From Hysterangium stoloniferum (taxonomy: Eukaryota; Basidiomycota; Agaricomycetes; Hysterangiales; Hysterangiaceae), in the NCBI GenBank assembly GCA_015178975.1, contig WHVD01000006.1, positions 434,001 to 498,000 on the forward strand: a DNA stretch of 64,000 nt, written 5' to 3'. The translations under genes and the position numbers were made by a program. Below the pieces are notes generated by a model. That model saw nothing but the letters and a program-made list of their open reading frames with translations, was not told where the DNA came from and searched no databases. Positions 63,590 to 64,000 of the stretch are shown here, in pieces. Position 1 is the first letter of the stretch. The number at the start of each line of letters is the position of its first letter.

Positions 63590-64000
63590 CTAATTGGGTA
63601 TTGGGCAGCATCACTTTCTGGACTCCTAAGTCCTCTGTCTAATTCACCAACTTCAGTTCCTTTTTCAGCCAGCACTGTGATAGCTCTGCTGGCTACCCTT
63701 CCACATAGACGTCCATCTGGTTTCTTATTAATGCTAACACTGTCTTATGTGCTAGAAAACTAGATGGATCTGAGATTTTTCATTAAATGCCCCTGACCCA
63801 GCATGTCCATGCCATTTACCCCCACCTGTTAACTTGACTAGAGTCCTGGAGATGTACCTTGACTTCATGGATGTCTTTAATAAACAGAAAGTACACAATT
63901 TAACACTCCATAGCTCTGATGACCTCAAATTTGATCTTGAGGATGGACAAAACCTCCTCTTGATCCCATGTAATGTTCTCTAAACTAACTATGGAACACT
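63590..64000 (+). pseudogene. Gypsy protease-RT junction relic
   Basis: TTGGGTATTGGGCAGCATC and the following sequence align with element A from VLGSIHFRTP through LDSSRAF and FADVFSKQKAD (here NWVLGSITFWTP, RKLDGSE, FMDVFNKQKV, FDLEDGQN). It has several stops and runs off the window. Confidence 0.65.

Overview
This window looks like a transposon-rich stretch of a basidiomycete, most likely agaricomycete, chromosome. The evidence is fungal introns of 49-61 bp (GTAAGT/GTATGT donors, AG acceptors), chromodomain Ty3/gypsy elements, a Crypton-like tyrosine recombinase with a GCR1-type C-terminal region, and a small island of ordinary eukaryotic genes. I cannot name the species.

Layout. (1) 1-21642 is a minus-strand tandem array, LTR-internal-LTR-internal-LTR-internal-LTR, of one gypsy-type element. 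Its long open frame fuses Gag, protease and an integrase remnant, and lacks reverse transcriptase and RNase H. Copies B and C also carry a three-exon accessory gene between integrase and the 3' LTR. (2) The array sits inside the 5' LTR of a plus-strand chromovirus ('element A', 21643-29699). Element A has broken gag and pol, a solo LTR inside pol, a likely self-priming primer-binding site, and on the opposite strand an intact, spliced gene with a Zn2Cys6-like cysteine pattern. (3) Element A sits in a minus-strand LTR, which itself interrupts an older related chromovirus ('element 2', about 30219-35908). Element 2 has lost its RT region and has a decayed copy of the antisense gene. (4) 35909-52103 is a graveyard of solo LTRs from families I call A to F, many with exact 5-bp target duplications, plus a decayed Crypton (41180-43575), a gypsy protease relic and microsatellites. 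(5) 52814-55768 is the host island: a linker-histone-domain protein, NOP10 and pyridoxamine-phosphate oxidase. (6) 55843-64000 returns to nested LTRs, a decayed Tc1/mariner element with unusual 209-bp inverted arms, and another gypsy relic.

Common threads. Nonsense mutations in the sense-strand transposon genes are overwhelmingly CGA to TGA or CAA/CAG to TAA/TAG, as expected from deamination of methylated CpG or a related C-to-T process. A block of about 33 nt (GAGGGTGCAGC, then ATAAGCTGAAGCCAAG) recurs in LTR families A, B, C and D, which otherwise look unrelated. The strongest candidates for undescribed biology are the antisense Zn2Cys6-like gene carried by the chromoviruses, the spliced accessory gene of the RT-less array, and the shared LTR block.
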